IMG/VR virus record: IMGVR_UViG_3300025781_000078 | Span: 1-23,383 of that record | DNA length: 23,383 nucleotides | Reading direction: 5' to 3' (one strand) | Source of the DNA: a virus | In this document: piece after piece, positions 13,649 through 19,265 of the stretch | Numbering within the stretch: the stretch's first letter is position 1 | Layout of the letters: the number at the start of each line of letters is the position of its first letter | Notes under the pieces: generated by a model | Told to the model about the DNA's origin: nothing | Database searches by the model: none | What the model saw: only the letters and a program-made list of their open reading frames with translations | Made by a program: the position numbers and the translations under genes

Positions 13649-13794
13649 GTTTCCAGATACCGGCTGACGAGCAGGTGTATCACGTCCGTGCTCATCAGCA
13701 CGAACACTGCGTCCATGAAGCTGAACTGAAACACGGCGCTGGCTGCAGTAATTAACACAGTCTTTCCTATCGCTTGCCATAAGTGGTACCCCAT
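13645..13794 (-). CDS. Small membrane protein, 49 aa
   Basis: ATG 13794 overlaps the phosphatase stop (TGATG). The 49 residues are MGYHLWQAIGKTVLITAAS, then a hydrophobic region through FSFMDAVFVLMSTDVIHLLV and a short polar end. One or two membrane helices are predicted. The longer shifted frame over the same DNA (75 codons, starting inside the phosphatase end) is Arg/Gln-rich and less protein-like, so I prefer this reading. No family recognised. Confidence 0.65.
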   Translation of the reverse strand: MGYHLWQAIGKTVLITAASAVFQFSFMDAVFVLMSTDVIHLLVSRYLET

Positions 13795-14234
13795 CAAAAG
13801 TCTCCCGGTGCTACCTGTAACACTCGCACACCCTGTGCACGGATGGCATCAACTACCTGCTTGCGATCGTCAAACCACAAGTAAGGTTCACCAAAGTGTG
13901 CCCTGATGACCTCCAAGAGCTCAACCTTGACGACGCTGTCCTGCCTGTAGTCGCGTGCGCTCCTCATATATAAAGCAGACCACGCGACCCCATTGGCTCG
14001 CAACCAACTCTCGGTGACAGCGCGGTTTTCCTCACCGCGTCCACTGCAGAAGATGATGGTATTGCCAGCAGCTGCAAACGTATCGTAGACGAACTTGATG
14101 TCCTCGTAGACGGTGTCCTGCGCCATGCCGGCATTAAACGCACCCCAGTTCTTGGGTTTAGTAGCTACCCAATGCCTGCGGTGTGTGATATTTGCAACAG
14201 TGCCATCGATGTCAAAAACGATAACTTTGGTCAT
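13794..14234 (-). CDS. HAD-type polynucleotide 3'-phosphatase (T4 Pnkp C-terminal type)
   Basis: 146 residues that match the phosphatase half of phage polynucleotide kinases almost end to end: DIDGT with nucleophile D8 and acid D10, the RRHW segment (19-22), CSGRGEENR (63-71), LYMRSARDYRQDSVVK (88-103), WFDDRKQVVD (120-129) and the typical ending LQVAPGDF. It removes 3'-phosphates or 2',3'-cyclic phosphates from RNA ends before ligation. The kinase half is a separate gene at 10805-11290. ATG 14234 has AAGGAG nine bases upstream; the in-frame GTG at 14252 is less likely. It leads the operon with the AAA+ ATPase. Confidence 0.88.
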   Translation of the reverse strand: MTKVIVFDIDGTVANITHRRHWVATKPKNWGAFNAGMAQDTVYEDIKFVYDTFAAAGNTIIFCSGRGEENRAVTESWLRANGVAWSALYMRSARDYRQDSVVKVELLEVIRAHFGEPYLWFDDRKQVVDAIRAQGVRVLQVAPGDF

Positions 14235-14252
14235 GATCTGCTCCTTGATCAC

Positions 14253-14280
14253 ACATTAGCACACATATATCTGCTGTCAA
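14253..14280 (-). promoter_or_regulatory. Sigma70-like promoter of the 3'-phosphatase operon
   Basis: Minus strand: GGTTGACA with -35 at 14275-14280, 16-base spacer ending TGC, TAATGT at 14253-14258. Confidence 0.85.
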
Positions 14281-14446
14281 CCAGAGATTTTGTAACAATC
14301 TGCTACACTATTTGTATCTATTTGCACCGCACAATCTTGCTCTTTTGGTCGTTAACTATTAAATATAGCTAGCCAGTCATGGCAAAATGGTTAACCAAGC
14401 CAGTCCGAGGATCCAAAAGGGCAGGCTACAACATGAAGGAAATACT
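14281..14446 (+). promoter_or_regulatory. AT-rich upstream region of the outer-membrane protein gene
   Basis: This gap separates the divergent phosphatase and barrel genes. It has no convincing ORF or RNA gene. TTAAATA at 14359-14365 loosely resembles the T4 late promoter box TATAAATA, and would give a leader of about 75 bases. TTGCTC about 17 bases before TAAATA is another weak possibility. The ribosome binding site AAGGAAATACT lies directly before ATG 14447. Confidence 0.35.
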
Positions 14447-15094
14447 ATGAAGATCATCACAACAGCAATGGTTGCCTTGTTGGCAACTGCTTCGGTCGCA
14501 TTGGCTACCGATCTACCAAACAAGAAGGCAACACCAGCTGCTCCTGCCGCTGCAGTTGCAGATACCGCTGCAGCTAGCTCAGACAGCATTTCTGCCAGCT
14601 ATGGCCAGGAATTTGATCCTGCTGGATACAGCAGCAAGCAGCACGACACCTATGGCGTGACCTACACCCACACGATGGGCCAGTTCACCATCGGTGGCGC
14701 AGCTGGTACGACCCAGTACAGCGACAACACCCTCAAGCAGACCATCGAAGCACAGGCTGGCTACAAGCTGCCTAGCATGTACGGCGTGACTGTGAGCGGT
14801 AAGGTTGGTCTCGGTGAGCGCTTCCAGAGCGCTGGTAACTTTGCTTACTATGCACTCTATGGCAATGCTGACTATGCCATCAACGACACCATCACTTGGA
14901 ATGCAGTTCAGTATCGCTATCGCAATGCGTTTGACACTTCAAACAACTTTGAAACTCATCGCATCGGCACTGGCGTGACCTTCAACGTCACCAAGAACGT
15001 TGCACTGAACGCAGCTGTGTATCGCGATTACGGCAGCGGCTTCACCACTGCTAGCGACAACGGCGTGCAGGTTGGTGCTACCGTTAAGTTCTGA
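14447..15094 (+). CDS. Outer-membrane beta-barrel protein with signal peptide
   Basis: ATG 14447 with AAGGA upstream opens MKIITTAMVALLATASVALA, a clear Sec signal peptide with cleavage after ALA. An Ala/Pro-rich linker of about 30 residues follows. After that the protein alternates polar and hydrophobic residues with many aromatic girdle positions (DTYGVTYTHTMGQFTIGGA and on) and ends GVQVGATVKF. A terminal phenylalanine is the BAM-recognition signal of outer-membrane barrels. The mature length of about 195 suggests 8 strands. It is plus-strand, isolated, and has its own terminator. Possible roles are receptor masking, superinfection exclusion or envelope change; none is proven. Confidence 0.82.
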   Translation: MKIITTAMVALLATASVALATDLPNKKATPAAPAAAVADTAAASSDSISASYGQEFDPAGYSSKQHDTYGVTYTHTMGQFTIGGAAGTTQYSDNTLKQTIEAQAGYKLPSMYGVTVSGKVGLGERFQSAGNFAYYALYGNADYAINDTITWNAVQYRYRNAFDTSNNFETHRIGTGVTFNVTKNVALNAAVYRDYGSGFTTASDNGVQVGATVKF

Positions 15095-15118
15095 TCCGCT
15101 CTACCGGCAGAGACTGAG

Positions 15119-15147
15119 AACCCAGGAGCAATCCTGGGTTTTCTTTT
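15119..15147 (+). terminator. Intrinsic terminator of the outer-membrane protein gene
   Basis: AACCCAGGA (15119-15127) pairs perfectly with 15132-15140 around a GCAA tetraloop and is followed by TTCTTTT. It lies 24 bases after the barrel stop and 7 before the convergent minus-strand operon ends. Confidence 0.93.
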
Positions 15148-15153
15148 GACTGA

Positions 15154-15408
15154 TTAACCTAATGTGAGCTTGAATTCTATCTGCTGTTCGTGCGTGAGAT
15201 CTGCCCAGAACGTGGTAACTATCCAGTACCCGTCTGCATCCTTGTGCCGCACGTTCTCCATGTTGAGATGCAGCCCGTGATCGTTCAACCATGACTCTAT
15301 CTCAAAGAGGTTATACAACCATATCCTATGATCGCGATAGAACTTGGTGTTGATGTCTTTCCAGGCTATCTGTGGGCGATACTTGTCTCTGTGGATGATC
15401 ACTCTCAC
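15154..15408 (-). CDS. Unknown protein, 84 aa
   Basis: GTG 15408 overlaps the Nudix stop (GTGA), and GAGGAA lies upstream. The protein is soluble with many aromatic and histidine residues (RVIIHRDKYRPQIAW, WLNDHGLHLNMENVRH, GYWIVTTFWADLTHEQQ). The alternating pattern suggests a small alpha/beta fold. It is the last gene of the six-gene operon and ends seven bases from the terminator. No family recognised. Confidence 0.75.
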   Translation of the reverse strand: MRVIIHRDKYRPQIAWKDINTKFYRDHRIWLYNLFEIESWLNDHGLHLNMENVRHKDADGYWIVTTFWADLTHEQQIEFKLTLG

Positions 15409-15833
15409 CAGACGTGTTTCCTCGAATCTGTCAAGATCCTAGCCAGATCTGGATTCATCCTTGCTATGGCTTCGTCCCAGTCAACCAATGCCCAATCGTC
15501 CATCTCAGGAATCTGCTGCCCATGGTGATCAAACGTGCTCTCACATACACAGGCTCGAGGATCGGGCAGATCGTCGGTAGTATACACGAACAGCGCTAGA
15601 TCCTTGGAAGACTTGTATTCCCAGATGCCAATGTAGCGTATGGCGCTGCTGCTGAGCACTATGCCAGTCTCTTCTCGCAGTTCGCGCACTGCTGCGTCTC
15701 CCAACAGTTCGCCGTTTTCCTTGCGACCTTTGGGAATGTCCCAGTACCTGCCGTTGGTAGGATGACAGATCAACAGCTGTTCCCTGTTGGTTATGAGGAT
15801 TCCGCAGGTGATTAGGGTCTTCTTGTTTGACAT
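15405..15833 (-). CDS. Nudix hydrolase
   Basis: 142 residues from ATG 15833 (MSNKKTLITCGILI); the frame continues 54 codons upstream but that part reads as low-complexity Arg/Gly and overlaps the previous gene. The Nudix box G-x5-E-x7-REU-x-EE-x-GU is complete: GRKENGE (36-42), then RELREETGI (50-58). WDIPKG before it and the general size fit nucleoside-diphosphate-linked hydrolases such as Ap4A or NTP pyrophosphohydrolases. T4-like phages encode NudE-type enzymes. The exact substrate cannot be read. The ribosome binding site is weak. Confidence 0.9.
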   Translation of the reverse strand: MSNKKTLITCGILITNREQLLICHPTNGRYWDIPKGRKENGELLGDAAVRELREETGIVLSSSAIRYIGIWEYKSSKDLALFVYTTDDLPDPRACVCESTFDHHGQQIPEMDDWALVDWDEAIARMNPDLARILTDSRKHVW

Positions 15834-15844
15834 CTCGTACTTAT

Positions 15845-16111
15845 CTATGCCCAACTTAGCCAGCAGGTCATGGCAGCAACATCGTCTGGTAGTAGCACGT
15901 CCAGCACCACCATGCCGTGGTCCACCTGCATGGGCTTGACTATGAACACGCCACCTTGGTATCCAGCAAATCCCACGTTGTGAGTGCCTGGCCAATGATA
16001 GTGACCGCCATGCTGTTCATGCAGCCATTTGATGATCTCAAATATGCTTTTACTGTCCATGGGACCCAGCCGCACGGCCTTGCCCCCGTGCCATGTGGCA
16101 AAATCAGGCAC
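15845..16111 (-). CDS. Unknown protein, 88 aa
   Basis: GTG 16111 overlaps the stop of the membrane-protein gene by eight bases; an in-frame ATG at 16060 is the alternative start. The sequence is rich in His and Gly (EQHGGHYHWPGTHNVGFAG) and continues with strand-like VFIVKPMQVDHGMVVLDVLLP. The His cluster could bind metal. No signal peptide or membrane helix. It sits between the small membrane proteins and the Nudix gene in one operon. Function unknown. Confidence 0.68.
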   Translation of the reverse strand: MPDFATWHGGKAVRLGPMDSKSIFEIIKWLHEQHGGHYHWPGTHNVGFAGYQGGVFIVKPMQVDHGMVVLDVLLPDDVAAMTCWLSWA

Positions 16112-16319
16112 GCTTGCTGATCCGCCCTATGCGACCAATGATCATGATGTTGATCCATTCCATCGCTAACCACGTCCAAAAATTCATGGGAATGTTCAGC
16201 TGCGGAAACAGAGTGTTGAGGCTCCATATGGTCATGAATGGTGCAAATATCGCCGCAAGTATGAATATCACCACGATCAACAACATGGTGTCCGCGCCAA
16301 CTTTGACCTGCGTGCTCAT
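16104..16319 (-). CDS. Two-helix membrane protein, 71 aa
   Basis: ATG 16319 overlaps the stop of the 58-aa gene (ATGA); an ATG two codons earlier (16325) is the alternative. Two hydrophobic segments, about 12-29 (TMLLIVVIFILAAIFAPF) and 45-60 (MNFWTWLAMEWINIMII), and a basic end (GRIGRISKRA) predict an N-in, C-in hairpin membrane protein. The size and topology would fit a class II holin, but no family similarity is seen and the lysis peptidase is in another unit. Confidence 0.72.
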   Translation of the reverse strand: MSTQVKVGADTMLLIVVIFILAAIFAPFMTIWSLNTLFPQLNIPMNFWTWLAMEWINIMIIGRIGRISKRA

Positions 16320-16492
16320 ACCCATTCCTCCACTATGCCAACCAGTTCAGCAATCAACAGCAGGCCAGCTGTCAATCTCGCATCTGTCAAGGTCAAGACT
16401 AGACCTCCAAATGCCAGTATGCGTATCCCACTCTTCACATATGACATGTAGGTATGCCATGTGCGGTACTTGGCCTCAAATTGGTCGTCCAT
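16316..16492 (-). CDS. Small membrane protein, 58 aa
   Basis: ATG 16492 overlaps the preceding gene by 17 bases and the stop forms ATGA with the next gene. After a polar head (MDDQFEAKYRTWHTYMSY) come two moderately hydrophobic segments, IRILAFGGLVLTLTDA and LTAGLLLIAELVGIVEEW, which may form one re-entrant or two short helices. No family recognised. It belongs to the operon starting at 16631. Confidence 0.65.
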   Translation of the reverse strand: MDDQFEAKYRTWHTYMSYVKSGIRILAFGGLVLTLTDARLTAGLLLIAELVGIVEEWV

Positions 16493-16631
16493 GATTCTCT
16501 CCCAAAATCTCAGCTATGCGTGCTTCCAGCACTGCGATAGCAGTGTGTATGTGTCCAGTATCGTGTGGTTGAAGGCGCGTTTTGAGTATGGCTATCTCCA
16601 GCTCAAGTGCCTTGACGTGATCGTGATCCAT
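16476..16631 (-). CDS. Unknown small protein, 51 aa, first gene of its operon
   Basis: ATG 16631 has GGGAG nine bases upstream, and a family promoter directly before it, giving good support to a short frame. The sequence (MDHDHVKALELEIAILKTRL, then HTAIAVLEARIAEILGE) shows two heptad-like helical stretches, so a short coiled coil is likely. Antisense frames over the same DNA lack signals. It leads the six-gene operon that includes the Nudix hydrolase. Confidence 0.72.
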   Translation of the reverse strand: MDHDHVKALELEIAILKTRLQPHDTGHIHTAIAVLEARIAEILGENHGRPI

Positions 16632-16649
16632 GCCGTGTCTCCCATGCTA

Positions 16650-16677
16650 AAGATAGCATGCGAACCGCAGTTGTCAA
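16650..16677 (-). promoter_or_regulatory. Sigma70-like promoter of the six-gene Nudix operon
   Basis: Minus strand: GGTTGACA with -35 at 16672-16677, 16-base spacer ending TGC, TATCTT at 16650-16655. The upstream peptidase gene ends GGT TGA, so its stop codon lies within the -35 box. Confidence 0.83.
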
Positions 16678-17333
16678 CCAACTCTGCGTATGGCTATCAC
16701 GCTGCTGGCAGGAAACATGCTGACCTGGACCCTGTTGCTCTGATTGCCGCCCAGCACATAGTAGAACAAGCGCCCGTTGACCTTGGCTGTGCCTACTAGG
16801 AAGCCAACATGCGTGGGACTGCGCCTTCCGCCGTGCAGCACCACTATGTCACCTCTGGCAGCAGTCTTGACAGGCTTACCATAGCGTGCAAAGCTGGTCG
16901 ATTCCAGGCTACCGCTGTAGTCATATCCCATCTTGACCAAGATGGCATTGGCAAACGCAGCGCACCAAGCTGTCCTGCGAGGATTGATGTTCATGTCCAG
17001 CTGATCGCCAAACAGCTGGCTCAACGCTTTGGTATCACGCCGTTCGTCTAAACCTTGGTACTGTTCAGCTGCATCTGCTACCTTGCTCATCGGTCCATCG
17101 GGTAGATCTTCTTCGTCAGTGATAATCCAATGGCCGTGGTGACCTATTGCATGCTTGACATGCCTCTTGTCCTTGCAGGAGCGATGTGCCTTGGTATGGC
17201 AAGATTTATTGTGATGATGGTGGTGCAACGCGGCGGTTGGTCTTGGGTGCTCTGTAGCATGGGCCCCGTGGATGATCGCCGTAGCTGCCCACATCAGCAC
17301 CGCAAGCGGCGCCAAAATAGGCCGAAAAGCCAT
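16674..17333 (-). CDS. Secreted C40/CHAP-type peptidase, likely endolysin
   Basis: 219 residues. An N-terminal signal peptide (MAFRPILAPLAVLMWAATA, cut near AHA-27) is followed by a striking His-rich linker (LHHHHHNKSCHTKAH, then HVKHAIGHHGHW). The catalytic domain matches the TIGR02594-type NlpC/P60 family: nucleophile C124 in TAWCAAF, H175 in PTHVGFLVG and N197 in VLGGNQSNRV. Such enzymes cleave peptide bonds of peptidoglycan; a signal peptide lets the enzyme reach the periplasm without a holin pore. GAGGAG lies before ATG 17333, preceded by a palindrome. The His-rich segment could bind zinc or keep the enzyme inactive; that is speculation. Confidence 0.85.
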   Translation of the reverse strand: MAFRPILAPLAVLMWAATAIIHGAHATEHPRPTAALHHHHHNKSCHTKAHRSCKDKRHVKHAIGHHGHWIITDEEDLPDGPMSKVADAAEQYQGLDERRDTKALSQLFGDQLDMNINPRRTAWCAAFANAILVKMGYDYSGSLESTSFARYGKPVKTAARGDIVVLHGGRRSPTHVGFLVGTAKVNGRLFYYVLGGNQSNRVQVSMFPASSVIAIRRVG

Positions 17334-17350
17334 CTATTCTCCTCGTTGTG

Positions 17351-17366
17351 GTGCAGACGTCTGCAC
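17351..17366. promoter_or_regulatory. 16-bp perfect palindrome upstream of the peptidase gene
   Basis: GTGCAGACGTCTGCAC reads the same on both strands and lies 18-33 bases before ATG 17333, inside the expected leader or promoter. It could be an operator for a dimeric repressor, or a stem. No regulator is identified here. Confidence 0.45.
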
Positions 17367-17442
17367 GCATGTTTTGAGCACTCCTTCCGAGTCGCTATAG
17401 TAATTTATCAATATAGGCTTGGTTAGGTGTACTTTAGCACAG

Positions 17443-18375
17443 CTACACTAGTATAACTCGATGCCCATGCTTTTGCAGCCTGAAATTGCCGATTCGCATC
17501 TCATTGCGGCTGTCGCTGTTTGCATTCAGCAGTCCTCGAGCAAAATCTTCAATGTGATCAGTGCTGTAGGAGTTGATGTTGTTTTCTTCTAACACATGCA
17601 TCAGCAGGTTTTTTAACCTGGTGTGGCTCAGACAACACATCTTGGGCCAATCCAAGCTGCCATCATCTCGCGCAACGTTAGCTAGATCTATCCTTGCTAG
17701 ATCACGTAATAGCTCCAAGCTCTCGTTGACAATGCCAGCACTTCTGACGATGTTTTCTAGAGCTAGGGGGTTCCTGCGCTTGATGTCCGGCATGAGATCA
17801 TTGCGGATCCAGTTGCGATCATACTTGATATCTCTGTTGCTGGGATCTTCCACATATGGGATCTCGCAGATCTTGGCATAGGTGACGATCTCACGCTTGC
17901 TGAGCTCTAGCATGGGGCGGCACAGCAACACCTTGGGATCGTGCCAGCAGGGTGCATATTTCTCCATGCCCTTTAGGCCTCTGATACCGCTGCCGCGGAA
18001 CAGCTTCATCAGCACGGTCTCTGCTTGATCGTCTGCATGATGTGCCAGCACGATGGCTTCTGGGTCCATGCTGGCAAATGCGCTGTAGCGTGCTTCCCTG
18101 GCAGCATTCTCTAGGTTACCGTTGGGATTCACATTGACAGTGAAGGTGTAACCAGGGATGCCCATCTGCATGCATTGCTTGGCAGCAAATTCAGCCCAAG
18201 CGTCACTGTTAGCATTTATGTTGTGGTTGACTGTTACAACACTGAGATTACAACGAAATTTATTGAGATTCTGGCTGATTATATACAGCAATACCATGCT
18301 GTCTACACCGCCGCTGACACCGATCACGGTCTTGCGGGTGCCCAGACGTGCTGCTAGCTCATCTACATCAAACAT
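17443..18375 (-). CDS. tilS: tRNA(Ile)-lysidine synthetase
   Basis: TilS attaches lysine to C34 of the tRNA-Ile that carries a CAU anticodon, so it reads AUA instead of AUG. The PP-loop ATPase motif is VIGVSGGVDSM (SGGVDS at 21-26), and the family signature LAHHADDQAETVLMKLFRGSGIRGLKGM follows near 112-139. EDPSNRDIKYDRNWIRNDLMP is also typical. At 310 residues it lacks most of the C-terminal domain of E. coli TilS (432). The -10 box of its promoter ends six bases before the ATG and there is no ribosome binding site, so the mRNA should be leaderless. AUA is heavily used in neighbouring genes. TilS in a phage is uncommon. Confidence 0.93.
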   Translation of the reverse strand: MFDVDELAARLGTRKTVIGVSGGVDSMVLLYIISQNLNKFRCNLSVVTVNHNINANSDAWAEFAAKQCMQMGIPGYTFTVNVNPNGNLENAAREARYSAFASMDPEAIVLAHHADDQAETVLMKLFRGSGIRGLKGMEKYAPCWHDPKVLLCRPMLELSKREIVTYAKICEIPYVEDPSNRDIKYDRNWIRNDLMPDIKRRNPLALENIVRSAGIVNESLELLRDLARIDLANVARDDGSLDWPKMCCLSHTRLKNLLMHVLEENNINSYSTDHIEDFARGLLNANSDSRNEMRIGNFRLQKHGHRVILV

Positions 18376-18381
18376 GAGCTT

Positions 18382-18409
18382 ACGTTAACACAATCTAAGC
18401 TGCTGTCAA
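18382..18409 (-). promoter_or_regulatory. Sigma70-like promoter of tilS
   Basis: Minus strand: GGTTGACA with -35 at 18404-18409, 16-base spacer ending TGT, TAACGT at 18382-18387. The upstream Nudix gene ends GGT TGA within the -35. The -10 lies six bases from the ATG. Confidence 0.8.
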
Positions 18410-18855
18410 CCTGCTTTACGATGCTTGTTTATGAAGCCCTTGAGGCGCTCTGCTGCATGATCATTGCTCATCAGCATGTCCACGCTGAACGTGGTTGGCT
18501 GAGGCATCTGGTCCAAAGGTTTCCATTGCCATTCAACATGTTCCCAGTTCAGCACTGGCTCAAACTCCTTGGGAACGCAGATAGCATAATTGCGCATGAC
18601 AAAGCGAGGTTCTTCTGTGACGGTTTCGCTGAGCAGTATGCTGGGTTCTTCCTGGAGATCAGCACCAATCTCTTCAACAATCTCGCGATACAGTGCTTGC
18701 CTGTGGTTCTCGCCCGGATCAACATGCCCACCGGGTAGGTCCCACTGCAGAGGATGCTTGCTGAGATCACTGCGAAATATGAACAGGTAGGTGTCGTCCA
18801 ACCTGCTCCATATCAGGGCCTTGCTGGCACCTTGGCTGAGTTCATCTATCTTCAT
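18406..18855 (-). CDS. Nudix hydrolase
   Basis: 149 residues from ATG 18855, eight bases after the preceding stop; no Shine-Dalgarno is visible, so translation may depend on coupling. The Nudix box is complete: GHVDPGE (43-49), seven residues, then REIVEEIGA (57-65). WDLPGG just before it is typical. The short N-terminal part (MKIDELSQGASKALIW) fits a standard Nudix strand arrangement. The enzyme hydrolyses a nucleoside diphosphate linked to another moiety; which one cannot be told. It is the last gene of the operon that includes the DNA glycosylase. Confidence 0.9.
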   Translation of the reverse strand: MKIDELSQGASKALIWSRLDDTYLFIFRSDLSKHPLQWDLPGGHVDPGENHRQALYREIVEEIGADLQEEPSILLSETVTEEPRFVMRNYAICVPKEFEPVLNWEHVEWQWKPLDQMPQPTTFSVDMLMSNDHAAERLKGFINKHRKAG

Positions 18856-18863
18856 GCTATAAT

Positions 18864-19265
18864 TTATGCCAGCTGTGGGTAACCAAGATAGCGACGCAGC
18901 TCTTTATCCTGTGGTTCAAAGCGTTCACCTAGGAAGAATATCCTGTAACTTTCTGAGCCATACTGACCAATGCCATAGAGTTCAGTGGCATCCACACCAT
19001 CCCAGGCAAGGAAATCCTGGCTCATGCGGCGGAAGGTGTTTTCTCTGCGATTGTAGAATCCCAGAGGACGTATCACTGCCTTTACCTCATCTGGATCGCT
19101 GGCAAGATATGCTTCGGGTGTAGGCCAACGCTCAAGGAACTCTGGCAGCACGGTCTTCACAGGTTTGCGGCCCGTTTGATTGAGCATCACAACACCTATC
19201 ATATGTTGCCATGGGCCGTTGATCTGCTGTTGGACCATGAGATCATCACGCAGTGGCTGTGCCAT
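18864..19265 (-). CDS. HhH-GPD DNA glycosylase, MBD4-like
   Basis: 133 residues. The protein follows the catalytic domain of eukaryotic MBD4 closely: MIGVVMLNQTGRKPV (22-36) corresponds to the LIATIFLNRTSG region, the helix-hairpin-helix is ELYGIGQYGSES (95-106), YRIFFLGE follows, and the acidic residue D120 in PQDKELRRY sits where MBD4 has its catalytic aspartate (PEDHKLNKY). MBD4-type enzymes remove thymine or uracil from G:T and G:U mismatches made by deamination. It is shorter than EndoIII or MutY and has no iron-sulphur cysteines. GGGAG precedes ATG 19265. An EndoIII-like enzyme with another preference remains possible. Confidence 0.85.
   Translation of the reverse strand: MAQPLRDDLMVQQQINGPWQHMIGVVMLNQTGRKPVKTVLPEFLERWPTPEAYLASDPDEVKAVIRPLGFYNRRENTFRRMSQDFLAWDGVDATELYGIGQYGSESYRIFFLGERFEPQDKELRRYLGYPQLA

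Noticed and set aside
14281-14446. Search for a tRNA or small RNA in the longest intergenic gap
   Set aside because: No cloverleaf, TTCGA arm or strong stem was visible. Only AT-rich promoter-like sequence is present.
15834-15995. N-terminal extension of the Nudix hydrolase by 54 codons
   Set aside because: The extension is Arg/Gly/Cys-rich, overlaps the 88-aa gene, and the Nudix fold begins normally at MSNKKT.
17209-17370. Minus-strand 54-codon frame from ATG 17370 with AAGGAG upstream, overlapping the peptidase start
   Set aside because: The encoded sequence is unlike a protein and lies over the signal peptide in another frame. It might still act as an upstream regulatory ORF.
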